NCBI GenBank assembly: GCA_036897625.1
Contig: JAYMTA010000076.1
Coordinates: 1 to 45,386 of the forward strand
Length of the DNA: 45,386 bases
From: Pelargonium cotyledonis
Taxonomy: Eukaryota > Streptophyta > Magnoliopsida > Geraniales > Geraniaceae
Direction: 5' to 3'
Shown: positions 1-10,680 of the stretch, piece by piece
Layout: every line of letters begins with the position of its first letter
Numbering within the stretch: the stretch's first letter is position 1
Notes under the pieces: generated by a model
What the model was told of the DNA's origin: nothing
Database searches by the model: none
The model's input: only the letters and a program-made list of their open reading frames with translations
Program-made: the position numbers and the translations under genes

Positions 1-1200
1 TATTTTGAAACCAAAACTCTACTTAAAACAACTTTTTTCCAAACACGACAAGAACAAAATTCAGTAAGTCATTACATGTGAGTTCAACTAAATGCGTCGC
101 GACCAGTCAATCAAAGAATCACTAGTCACAAAGATAACAAAGTTGCATAATGCTCAAAATCCATTCAAATACCTGACCGAGGACAACTTGATAAAAACCA
201 TCACAAAATAAAATTATGTATTTATGTTTCAACATAAGTGAATATCATTGCACAAAATTTTGCCCCCAGCAGCAAAAGATCTTCACTCTACCATGGTTAA
301 TATCACATTTTCTCCGAAATGAAAGGAGATAGGTCAACTACTCGGTCAAATGGTATTGAGCATGCTTCCCTTTTCTTATTGAGAATGAGAAACAAGTAAC
401 GTTTTTGGAATTTGAAAAAAAAAAAATCACTTAAATTACTAAATTAAGAACAAAGAATTTGAAGTGATATATCTCATTTGGAAAAATATATCTGTAGAAC
501 CTTTCTTACCCAAACAAAACAAAAATCAATCAGCACATGAAAAATAATTTTAAAAGATCCAATAAGTTTACTTATAAAATGTGTTGAAACAAGTTTCAGA
601 TAAAGAATCAAGGAGGTTCACAAGAAAATAACAAAATGTCCTTATCAATGATGTAGAGAATGCAAACAGAGTCTTTGAAAACAATAAAAATTCAAAATTG
701 AAACTAGAACACAGAAATCATCCAAACAAAGGCGAGCATTCAACAAGATTGACAAGAGACAAACCAACAGGCGCAACACATTAACTTCTAGAACTTTTGA
801 ATATAACATAAACCAATCATCATGCGATAATAAGTCTTATATACTTTAATTAGTTTAATAATTACAAGGTATCTAACATGTGCAACCCATGCACGTGTTA
901 AGGTTCATTGGGAGTTGTGTATGGTAATTTAATATCATTCATTTGCTTTGAAAATGTAAAAATATGCATAAAAGTGAGTGAACAAATGATAAACAAAAAC
1001 CCGAATTCCAATGGCTCTTATCCAGTGCAAGGGTTGAACATGATAGACACACCCTTATTATAAAATGTGATAAAGTAAATGCATCAAGTTCAAGAACTAA
1101 ATTAGTTAGAAACTGTGAAATTTGGACAATTGGGCTACATATAATGGTTACACATTATATTTGTCCAATGTGGGACTTTATCACCCATTTCAACACACTC
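1..1200. other. AT-rich non-coding stretch
   Basis: No reading frame, splice-bounded exon or RNA gene that I can support. The DNA is A/T-rich with short A-runs. If the minus-strand exon at 1801-1904 belongs to a multi-exon gene, this stretch would be inside its first intron, but I found no second exon here. Near 1160-1200 (minus strand) a segment containing AGTCCCACATTGG resembles the start of other plant LTR elements, adjoining the TRIM relic to its right. Confidence 0.5.
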
Positions 1201-1209
1201 TCTCAAGTG

Positions 1210-1424
1210 GATTTGGCTAAGTTGATTGGAGGAGGGTCCAGTAGTATATCAAGTGGCAGGAAAACAAGATAGACGAGTTACTAGGTCCAACAAAACCAAC
1301 TCAGATACCACGTTAAACTTGACTACAACTAAAAATCTTAAACTTAATTTGATAAGAAGAGCGCCCAACTAGTATATCAAGTGGCAACATACTACACATT
1401 CTTTCAACGTGAATTTCTTTAACA
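1210..1424 (-). mobile_element. Decayed TRIM (short LTR element), copy A
   Basis: Read on the minus strand, an LTR of about 114 bp begins TGTTAAAG at 1424 and ends TTTAACG at about 1311. It is followed at once by TGGTATCTGAG (about 1310-1300), which matches the primer-binding site complementary to initiator-Met tRNA. About 50 bp further on, a piece of a second LTR (shared core CACTTGATATACTA near 1255-1240) is seen, then the similarity stops. The LTR shares TGTTA at its start, GAAAGAATGTG, CACTTG and AGTCAAGTTTAAC at its end with the copies at 25.0-25.6 kb and 42.2-42.5 kb. There is no coding capacity, so it is non-autonomous. The 3' LTR is truncated and no target duplication is evident. Confidence 0.65.
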
Positions 1425-1800
1425 TGAAGCAAATAATGAAATCTCCTTACACATGATCTATCACATACGTGGTTGAGAGGATACAAAATAAAACTTTGAA
1501 AAGGACCTATTCAAGCTTGAAAAGCAGAGAAGACATCCAATCAAAAGGAAACAGTAAAAAATTGACAAGAGGCCAACCAAACAGCACATCAAATTCACGC
1601 TCTCCACGAAATGCAAAATGCTAATATTAATATTCAATCTTTTTTTTCTAATAACGCACAACAAATAAAAAGAGTATTATCACGTGCAACAAGTACATAA
1701 ATTCCTATTATGAAAATAATAAAGATCATATGTTTAAAGGCCTCATAATCTAACAAGAATGAAAGATAGATAAAGCATATCTAATCATAAAAACCCTTAC

Positions 1801-1904
1801 GCGCATTGGTTGCAGAGTTGTGCATGACCACCACTCCGCAAAGGCCAGCCACTCCTGCGTAAAGACGTGTTGCGCTTGCAGTGAAAACATGGATTGGTAG
1901 TCAT
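1801..1904 (-). CDS. Possible first exon of a VAL/HSI2-like B3 transcription factor (partial)
   Basis: From an ATG at 1904 the minus strand reads 34 codons plus 2 bases, then a good donor (GC|GTAAGG at 1801/1800). The peptide has four cysteines in the order CFHC...GWPLRSGG...LCNQC. The GW-LRSG-A-LC--C pattern is what I know from the N-terminal zinc-finger-like (PHD-like) segment at the start of VAL1/VAL2/HSI2 B3-domain repressors of the embryo programme. The sequence just upstream (minus strand, 1905-1990) is CT-rich like a plant 5' leader. I cannot find the next exon (which in that family continues the zinc finger) within the left 1.8 kb, so the gene either has a long first intron running off the window, or this is an orphan exon or pseudogene piece. 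The family assignment rests on a single 34-residue match. Confidence 0.42.
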
Positions 1905-2247
1905 GGTTGAAGATGAAACAATTGGAGATATTGAGGTTTCAATGAAACAAGAAGACCACAGAGAGATTTAGAGAGCAATGGAAAAAAGTAAGTTGAGGAC
2001 AGTACTTAAAAGTATAAGAACGGAACCACATCAGTCTTGTATAACTAATTATTTTGGATGATTAGACAGAATTTATTTCTTTTCTTTTTTCCTTTTATTC
2101 AGGTTCAAAGGATTGGACAGTATTTATTATTTCTTCTTTTTTGGTAGAAATTATTTTAAAATTTTGTCATTTTTCTCTTTTCTTGTTAAAAATGGTTTGG
2201 ACAAATCCATTGGATATGGAAGCAAATACGTGTCACATAACTCTCAA

Positions 2248-2517
2248 TTTTGAATCACTAAATATAGTCTACATTTTAGTCCTCCTTAGTGTCATTTGGT
2301 TCACGATACATCTTAATATGCTTTTTATGACTAGACATTTTGAATCTCCCAATATATTTCACATAATATTCCTTGTTGATGTTATTTGGTTCATGATGAA
2401 TCTTAATATGCTTTTTATGGCTGGCCAATTTGAATCTCTCAATATAGTTTACATTTTATTCCTTCTTACTGTCATTTGGTTCATGATACATATTAATATC
2501 GCTTTTAATGACTAGGA
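2248..2517. repeat. 90-bp minisatellite, three tandem copies
   Basis: Three head-to-tail copies start at 2248, 2338 and 2428, each beginning with TTTGAATC and containing TCATTTGGTTCA/TTATTTGGTTCA and CTTAATATGCTTTTTATG-like segments. The copies differ at scattered positions, so the array is not new. Because 90 is a multiple of three, an open frame runs through it (2141-2515) and encodes a hydrophobic 30-residue repeat with the recurring segment FES.NI. I regard that frame as a by-product of the repeat, not a gene: there is no supporting family, promoter or codon-use signal. Confidence 0.85.
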
Positions 2518-4059
2518 TATTTAATTACCAGTCAGTATTATAAAAAAGAAAAGACAGAGAGAAAAAAGAATTTTACAGTAATAGAATAATATATCAAATT
2601 CTATCATGATTCAAACAGGTTTCTCATGCTACTATCATTTACTTGAGAAAGATAATTATACGTGTATTAAAGGGTCGGTTCTTTTATTTGTGCGATACTT
2701 TCCATATTAGTTTGTTTAGGATTAAATGTTGGTTCATTGAACAAAATGACTCCGCCCTCATTCTGAGGTTGTTTAATTAACAAAGTACTGTCAAATGCTG
2801 ACATCACTTGCTCAATGAAGTTTATAATTAACAGCAAATGTTACGACCATCATAGAATTGAACAAGCAAATCTAATGACGATTTTTTTTAATCTTTCGAA
2901 GTCTATTTATATGGTTTTTTTTGCCAATTAACAAGATATTATGACGAGGGAGAGAGTCAAATAGAAACAGCCAAATAAATATCTCCTTTTGTATGTATTT
3001 TTATTTTAAAGAGGGTGATGCATGACCAATGCTTGTTCTCTTGATACATCACTCATAAGGAATGATGTATTACATTTAAACTTGCTAACACATAGATACT
3101 ATAAATACAAACCAGGACACTACCAATACTATCAGTAGTAAATGTCTCCGAGCTGTTACAAAATTAACAGTTTCAACAAGTACCCCCATAATTGAAACAA
3201 GAAGCATGAAGTAACTATATCTATATGCATGTGCGTTTTCTGAAAAGGGGGGGGGGGACAATGTATTGGGTGAGAGTTAAGCAATACGCTAAAAGGATCG
3301 AAACAAAATTTGGAAAAGACGCATTCTTGTCGAGGTAATGGAGTTCACATATTTCATGACAATGACATTGATCAGAGAAAACCAAACAAGTCAGTTGTGA
3401 AGTGTCCAAACATCGAATAGCTCAACAGTTTTCTCTACTGACATTATAGATTAAGTACTTAATTTTGAAGTACGCAAACATAAAAGGTTTTGCAATGCTC
3501 CATTTTTAAATCACAAGGCCTAAATTAGAGGTTTTGCACATCAATTTGAGCTTAATTAACAGATGAACGCAATAGCAGAAGTAACATAAACAATAATGTA
3601 GAACAGAGTAGATTCACCGTTTTATTGCTTCTTTGATCTTGCCTGTGTTTTGCAAAAGACTGATGCCGTAACTGCCCCCAGTTGTTCGTTGCAGAAGATT
3701 TGTAATAAAAGTTGAAGTTGAGGTTCAGAGAGTTTCCCTTAATTTTCCAACCACAAAGGTAGCAGAAATTTTCTCAGCTTTCCACTGATTTTCCCACCAA
3801 CCAAACAAAGGGCAAAAGAAGAAGGTTCACAGAGAAATGTGCAGTGTGAATCTGGCAACACTGAGTTGGGCAAGAAGATTCACTCCAATTTTTGGGTAAA
3901 ATGTTTTTTTTAACCCTTATTTAGTTATTTACAGCCTAAAAGCTAAAAAGTCTTTAAAATTACAACTTGAGAAGATTTTAAATGACATTTTTGTGAGTTT
4001 CACACATAACGGGTCATGATGATGTCATGAGAGACGTGGTGATGTCAGGAACACAAGCG
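2518..4059. other. Non-coding stretch with a G-homopolymer
   Basis: No gene is recognised. It contains a run of about eleven G at 3247-3257. On the minus strand, 3600-3900 looks compositionally like a transcribed plant leader (CT-rich blocks and a possible donor near 3620), but there is no coding exon attached. This could be an unannotated 5' leader exon of a leftward gene; I cannot support more than that. Confidence 0.4.
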
Positions 4060-4250
4060 TCATGTTGATGCCCCGGACAGATCATTCAGGTGAAATTGAA
4101 GTTCCTCACCATCGACCTTCTTTATGGACTCGCTTACCATGTCAGTCTTTTCTAGTCGCTTTGAGTCGTCAAGAGCCCCAAACACTTCATGTACCAATTA
4201 GATGCCTTCTCAAAAATAGTACTGTAATTTCTCTTGAAGCTCATTGATTA
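4060..4250 (-). pseudogene. Possible gene relic, unidentified
   Basis: On the minus strand, about 45 codons are open up to a stop at 4060 and end in a hydrophilic segment (..LEKTDMVSESIKK..). A second frame just upstream reads KLINELQEKLQ. Joining them needs a frameshift. The amino-acid composition is protein-like (alternating charged and hydrophobic residues), which suggests the eroded end of a coding exon, but I do not recognise the family. A plus-strand 61-codon frame covers the same DNA and looks less protein-like. Confidence 0.22.
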
Positions 4251-4386
4251 ATTTGTACCTATATTTTGCATCATTTACATACCATCACCAAAATCACACT
4301 CAAAGAGATGTTTGAATGAGGGAGTGAAGAAATAATTAACTAAGAGATGAGAACTTATAAGGAAATACAAGAAAATTTCTCTTCAT

Positions 4387-7300
4387 TCACTCCTTCAAGC
4401 TCGCCATCTTGCTCAACTCTGCTTGTTGCTTCTCGATTCTGCTTACAACCAGCGAAATATCTCCCGAAGCAAAAGACATGGTATCATCTCTACTGAGATG
4501 CTTCTGTTTTATCTTCAATATGGCCTGTGAAACTTCACCAATTGAAGGCCGCTTTCGTGGAAGTTTGCGCACGCATCTGTGCGCAATGCTAGCTAGTTCC
4601 CGAGCATCCTCTAAGTTGCATGCCCCTACTAGTCGTTTGTCAAGTATCTCGTCCACACCGCCATCTGAACTCATAGCAGCCTTGGAGAACCAAAAATAAC
4701 AAAAGGGTATAGATTAGAACTGAAATTGTAGGATTATATCAATTAGCGGAGCTAAAACTTACAAGATTCACGTATTCCATTAAGTTCTGGTGTGGGTGGA
4801 TCGCCGTAATGAGTTCAAAAATGATAATACCAAAACTATAGACGTCGCTTTTCATTGTGAAGTTGTTTGTGGATATGTACTCTGGATCTATGTACCCGTA
4901 TGTACCTTTCAGGCCTGAGTTCCTGCCATCAAAGGCCTCTTCCTTCGACAGCCCAAAATCAGCAACCTAACCAAAGGGGTTGGTGAAGGTCAAATACATA
5001 TAGAAAATAGCAAACAAAGAACACAAGTCTGTCTCACCATGATCCATAATTCATGTGCAATATATAAACCTTTCAATCGTCAACTTTCCCATCAGAACTG
5101 ACCATTCCATTAACCCAACTAGTCTAGCAAATAATCACTATGCAAATGTCAACTATGAAGATACATAGAGGATTAAATGCATTCAACTAGCTTACCTTCG
5201 CCCGCATAGACTGGTCCAGCAGTATGTTAGCAGACTTCAAGTCGCGATGTATGACCGGTGGGACAGCCTGCTCCAAAGCATTAAGTTACTATATAGCATT
5301 TTCTTTCCACAAAAGGAAAAAAAAAAACATTCTTGACGTACCCCTTCATGAAGATACTCAATTCCATGCGAAATATCAAGAGCAATTTGAAGCCTCTCTT
5401 CCCAACTCAAAACTCGTTCTTCCTCTTCTTCTTCTTCACCTACGTAAATCAACATCAAGACAGTTCTTCTCAGTAAGGAATCCAACAAAACCAAGCAAGT
5501 TAAACTCAATAGGAGTTTTATTTGCAAGAGTAAGGACATCTGGCCTAGAACCATAGGAGATGTTAGGTTCAAGCACTGTTAAGTTCAATATCTAACATAA
5601 TGCCATTTTCAAAAGAAAAAAAGAATAAAAATGGGAACTCAATTATTCTACATGCTTTCATGTCCGGTTAATATAAAACAAGGTTAGTAAAACATTCAGA
5701 GAGATAGCATAGGAAGAGTTCATTACTACAAATGGGAGCTGCATTCAATATTATTACGACCTTTTTCTCTCTGTGTGTGATAAGGACCAGTTAAGTGCAT
5801 AGGACTTTTAGATGGATCCTGGGAAGTTAATTAAGCTTAGTAGATTTATCATTTATACAAAGGAACTTATTGTTTAAGTGAACCACTGCACTCAGAAGGA
5901 AACAGGTTACTATCTCCAGATATAACCACTTTAGTGGGACCACCAAGTAGCATCTAATGACCCCCAACTCTACATGATATAATAATGATAAAACACAATC
6001 AAAAGACAAATGCAACTTTTTTTGCATATTCCTTTCACCTGAAAATTATATACCAGCTTGCAGTCACTACAAAAATAGCAATCTCAAAATTAAATACCCA
6101 AAGGGAATTATAAACTTACTATATAGCCTGTTGGCCAAGCTCCCGTTACTCATGAACTGATATATTAACATGCGCTGTCCTTTATCTACACAATATCCTA
6201 CCAGATTCACAAGATTACGATGATGCAGCCTACCTAGCAGAGACACCTGCAAAACGACCAAACTGATTTATGGAAACTCTACAAAATCATCGTATTATAT
6301 ATATTCATGACAAATAGAGATTTCATTTTGTCACCATCCTAAACAAATATGATTTAACTATATGTAGTTATAGTAAATATGAAATAGGGATATGGAGAAA
6401 GAATTAATATTCTCCCCAAACTATGGAAGTACTTCCAAATATACCTCTGCTAGTTTGTCATGTTTGTGAGAATAAAGTCATGTAATCCTTGAATGACAAA
6501 ACTCAATAGTTGGTAGTTATAATATCCATAATATTGTCACAAAATAAAAGCATACGTGGGGATGGAGACATTTATTCCCAACATCAGCACATACAAGGAA
6601 CTTTGCACCTCCTTGTAAAATTCTGCTAGGATAGGAAATTTTTCAATCTTTAGATGAATGTGGTTTCAGTTCAACAAGCCTTACCTCTGTGTGGAACTCC
6701 CTCTCCCCTTGTTTTGAATCAGAGGCAAGAACCTTTACAGCTACCACTCCTCCTGCAGGCATAGAAGCTTTATATACTGGACCAAATGAGCCTTGTCCTA
6801 AAATAGTTGTGAAGTTTTGTGTAGCTTTCTGTATATCCCTGGAAAGCACAATGAGTTAGACAATTAACATGTTTTATTTTATCCCATGTGAAATTAATGT
6901 GTAATATCGCTGATCCACACAAATCTCTAGTTACCTAGCTCTAAAAGCAATTCTACACAACTTAGGAGAGGTTAGAACTAAAATTGTTAGAAAAACATAA
7001 TTGTATTTGTGAGGTTATGCTTTTAAGTTTTGCTAAAGTAAAATAAGGTGCAGGAATAATAGTGGAAACTTTAAAACTCATCTCTAAGCTATGATTGGAT
7101 CTGCTGAAAGTTGCAGGAAAGAAAAGCACAAGCTAAAAATAAGTTAGAAAGTTTATGCTCTGTTCAGATCTTGATTAGTGAAGTTGGAGAAAATGAAAAA
7201 TAGAAGGTATAACTTGCAGAAAAAGTAAGCTAGAAGGCAAGAGTTCTTAGAAGAGATTCATTTTATAACTAATTTTTCCTCCTACTTCTCTTTCCCTATA

Positions 7301-7722
7301 ACTTTTCTATGATTGAATTAACAAAATACCCAGCAAAAACATAGAAACATAATCTAATTACCATGATAAAAACAAATCAGCTAATATGAATTTTAGTATA
7401 TTGCATACTTGTAAGAGTATCTCGGTATGCCTGATGCTGAAGCAAACTGATCTTTAGTTCTAGGACTCAGCCAAGAATTTTTGGGAGTGTGCTCAGGCAT
7501 CTGAATGACGGAATCTGAGATGGAAGCACTAAAGTCAGTGCTCGTACCAAAGCCATTTGTGCGCATTGGTACTGTTGTTAAACTACGCTCATTTGCACAC
7601 CGTCGAAGATGAGCATGCTTTTTGTACCACCTTATTGCATAAAATATCAGAAAAGCTATCAAGATACCAAGGGCCAGACCAACTGAAATGCCAATGATAA
7701 CCAAATCAGCTTTAGAAATCAT
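4387..7722 (-). CDS. CRLK2: CRLK-type calcium/calmodulin-regulated receptor-like kinase
   Basis: Membrane-anchored Ser/Thr kinase of the CRLK1/CRLK2 family, which in Arabidopsis links Ca2+/calmodulin to the cold-response MAPK cascade. The coding exons on the minus strand are 7722-7409, 6838-6685, 6246-6120, 5439-5342, 5267-5196, 4966-4763 and 4680-4387. All have GT-AG borders and compatible phases, giving 420 residues, close to the family length. Residues about 8-30 form one transmembrane helix after a very short N-terminus. The kinase domain has the glycine loop GQGSFGPVY (119-127), VAVK with Lys140, HRD at 238-240 followed by LKSAN, and DFG at 258-260. It is therefore an intact RD kinase. 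The C-terminal tail (from about 375) is basic, then mixed; calmodulin binding is family knowledge, not visible here. An unusual run of seven Glu (near 200-206, from a GAA/GAG run) lies before SWEERLQIALD. The symbol is by similarity; CRLK1 is the alternative. Confidence 0.95.
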
Positions 7723-8870
7723 TTTATGGTCTGTATTGGTAACTAGGCACTAGAAACATCTTGCATAGAAAGAATGCTGCAGGTACACTGTCATAAGATG
7801 AAAAGAGGAGAAAATCCATCACATAAAAAGAAAAGAAATTTCCACAAACGAAAGATGAGCTTATAATTCACCCTCATGGGTTAAAATAAAAATTACAAAT
7901 TCCTTTTCCTTTAAATGTTATCAATGGAAAGCTGAGAAGCAGTGACATGTGAATTTCTAGCTTGCAGCAAACTTGCTTCCCATTTGAAATTTATTTACTA
8001 ACGTTAAATACTGAACACGGAATTAATGCTGCATTGAATGATCTCCCAAGAGATGTAAAGCCACCAAGGGATTGGGCACAAGCACCATCCACTAGCAAGC
8101 CGGTTTTCTAGAGTGAGTTCTACGCAAGCCCAACCTATACAACTTTTTCTACAAGTACAACATATAGATACACTATAACTTGTTAACAGATTAGTTAAAA
8201 ACTTAAAACACTAGAAGAAAACGTTTAGAACTTTCCTATGTAGAAGCAACAAGGATAATATTCAAAACCGAATTGGTTTTGGTTTTGGGTTAAAAGGTAC
8301 AAGGCTTGTACCCATTGGTTGTAGAAGCAACTGAACACTATTTTGGGCTTTCCTTTTTCATTTTGTTCAACAGGAGCTACATATGTATCATCAATAACTC
8401 CAAAGGAAAAAAAAGGTTGAAACTACATATTCATTTCAGAAACTAATTGCTGAGCTAGTAGAATTTTCAAGGGTACTACCACATGCCACAGACACAAACA
8501 CGATCAAATAACTCAGAAAACCTCAACAGCAGAGGAACAAGTGAAGTCTGAAAACGAGCAATCAAAGACTATAAATCTGAAAACCCATAAAGCTCGAGCA
8601 TCACAGCAATCGAAAAGGTCCGAATAGAACAAAACCCAGGAAGCAGAAACATAAAAAAGCAAAGCAACAAAACAGCAGAGCTGAACCTTGGTGGATCATC
8701 ATTTCAATACATACCTTGTCAGGAGCAAACCCAGAAATTGAAAAAGAATGTTTGTGCAGAAGAAGCATGGTTGTGGGCAGTGGATTGGAGAGGTCAAGAG
8801 TCAAGACATGGAGAGAGGGAGAGAGGGAGAGAGAAAGTGTCAAGCCTGAGTTGGAGGCTTTGGTCGGGAC
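7723..8870 (-). promoter_or_regulatory. 5' leader of the CRLK gene with leader intron and uORF
   Basis: Minus strand. A CT-rich stretch (TCTCTCTCTCCC-type, about 8840-8815) looks like the transcript start region. A leader exon then ends with the strong donor GACAAG|GTATGT at 8715/8714. A plausible acceptor, CCTGCAG, ends at 7777, 55 bases before the main ATG at 7722. In the leader exon an ATG at 8768 opens a frame of 18 codons up to the donor. With that acceptor it continues 8 codons to a TAG at about 7750, ahead of the main start. Leader introns and uORFs are common in plant kinases. The exon edges are my prediction and a transcript is needed to fix them. The acceptor could also be TTTCTAG further in. 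Confidence 0.5.
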
Positions 8871-9270
8871 AGAATAAAGAAGTGCGTTTTGGTATGTAAT
8901 GTATGTATGGATCGGTGCGTTGAGGAAATATACGAGTTGACTCGGACGATTCGGCAGCAGCCGGTTCAAATGAGTAAATATTGGACGTATCGGATCGGCC
9001 TCAATTTTGACTGGCGTGCTGTGTTTTTTTCTTTCTTTCTTGTCTACTTGATCTTTCGATAGCTTAGTCGCGTTGACTTTGGTTTTATTATTTTTGTTTT
9101 TCTTCGGAGTGTTGCAATTTTGAAAATTCAAGTTTTGTGGTCATAAGATAGTGTCATTTTCTAACTTTTTCCCATTCTTTTATGGATGATAGGTGCATTT
9201 GAGGGTTAAATTTTTTGATAAAAACTAAAATGAGAAACTATATTTGAGACATTTGAACTTGTAACCTAGC

Positions 9271-9655
9271 ACTTTAAAAAGAATTGTAATTTTAAATTCT
9301 CTCGAACTATGTTTGAGTCCTTCCATCAACTACGTTTGACGAAAAATGCCACTGCTTGTTTGCTGCTTAAGTGGTTGTCTTCGGTGCTAATCATATGAAG
9401 AAGATGAGATCATATTCGTTGGACTCTTGCATGCTACAAGTTAATTTAAAGTTGCAAAGAGAATTTCAAGAGCCAGATGTTAAGTTCAGAGATGTCTCCT
9501 GTAATTTTTTCTATAATATTTAAATTTTAAAAATAAAGAAAATTAAAAATGAAAGGGTAATATGGTCTTTTTTTAGTTAACGGAAGAACTCAAACATAGT
9601 TTTTAATAGTTTAAAATTGTGAAATAAAGTTTGAAGGCGACAATTTCAGGAATGA
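9271..9655. repeat. Inverted-repeat element, MITE-like relic
   Basis: The segment around 9303-9333 (ACTATGTTTGAGTCCTTCC) reappears reverse-complemented at about 9575-9603 (ACTATGTTTGAGTTCTTCC). Similarity extends outwards through an ACTTTA...TTTTAAA segment on both sides, giving arms of roughly 60 bp around about 240 bp. This is the layout of a small non-autonomous DNA transposon or a folded-back relic. It lies in the 1-kb spacer between the divergent CRLK and SRP19 promoters. I could not define exact ends or a target duplication, so the family is open. Confidence 0.45.
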
Positions 9656-9789
9656 CTACCTAATATCACCAAATTAATGTCATTAATGACAAGGTTATGG
9701 TAATTGATCCAACGGCTTAGAATCCAAGCCACTAAATTATTTTAGACCATCAGATCTGCCAATTAAATCTTGACCCTCCAAAAATTTAA

Positions 9790-10680
9790 CCCAATTTCGA
9801 CTCTGCCGGGAATATTATTCAATCCCTAAATTGAGAACACAGACTCCGAGAACCACCGTCTGTCGTCGTCGACATCAACCTCTCCAAGGAGTCCGCCCAG
9901 CCCGATCGCCGTCTCCTTTCTTTTCCAGATTCGCACCCTCAACAACTCTCCGCAATTTCAAGCAAGTCCTCCATTGCCACCACATCTCCGCAAATTCATC
10001 AATGTTCTTTTACGATTTATCGTTGAATTTGATTTTAGTAGTTAATGGGTGTTCATGAACAAAATACAGTATTTGCCTATTTTATGATTCACACTCATTG
10101 AACTGGGCCATTAGTTATTTGTTTTGTGAATTGATTTCTAGAATCTCGCATCTCAGTTTGCCTGATTGAACTGGAATTTGATTGTGTTCTTGATTGATGG
10201 TGGTTTTTATTTTGGATGCTGGATGTTATTGACACGTTGAAAGCAAAAGATTCTAGATTTTTGAAAATGATACAACTTTTGTGCCTCTGGTTTATCACCG
10301 GGTTGATTGTGCTGTTACCATGCGAAAATAGAGTGACAAATGCACATCAATACTATTGTAGTTCATAAGCTATTTGTGTCGAACCTAATCATCGTTTGTT
10401 AGTGTCAGTGGCTTAGATGCAAGCTGATTATTATAACTGATACAAGGATTATCCATTTCCTTTGATCCGTGTTGCATTGAATTTAGAAGGTCAGGACTCT
10501 TGAGCTGCTTCTTATTTGGTATCAGCCATTGAACTGATAGTATATTCACTAGCACTCATATCATATAGTTGTCCCTACATGTTTGAATTAGGCAGGATCG
10601 TAATGGACATAATGACATAATTGTTCTCCTGTCTTCCTTAGAGCTGAATAGTTATGTCATCTTGTAGGTTCGGTGGAGAC
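9790..10680 (+). promoter_or_regulatory. 5' leader region of SRP19, probably with a leader intron
   Basis: A C-rich block rich in short CCTCTCC/CCGTC motifs (about 9825-9970) has the composition of a plant 5' leader exon. It is followed by T-rich, intron-like DNA. The consensus acceptor CTTGTAG ends at 10667, 13 bases before the SRP19 ATG at 10681. This indicates a leader intron whose donor lies somewhere in 9960-10060; I could not choose it with confidence. The CRLK gene is transcribed the other way, so roughly 9.0-9.8 kb holds both promoters. Confidence 0.5.

Noticed and set aside
8601-9131. Minus-strand 176-codon open frame over the CRLK leader
   Set aside because: It runs through the predicted promoter, a CT-rich leader and a donor site, has low-complexity Lys/Ser/Leu runs, and resembles no family. 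Only its short uORF part is worth keeping.
9831-10058. 75-codon frame ahead of SRP19
   Set aside because: Arg/Pro-rich chance frame in a C-rich leader; the SRP19 protein begins after the leader-intron acceptor.
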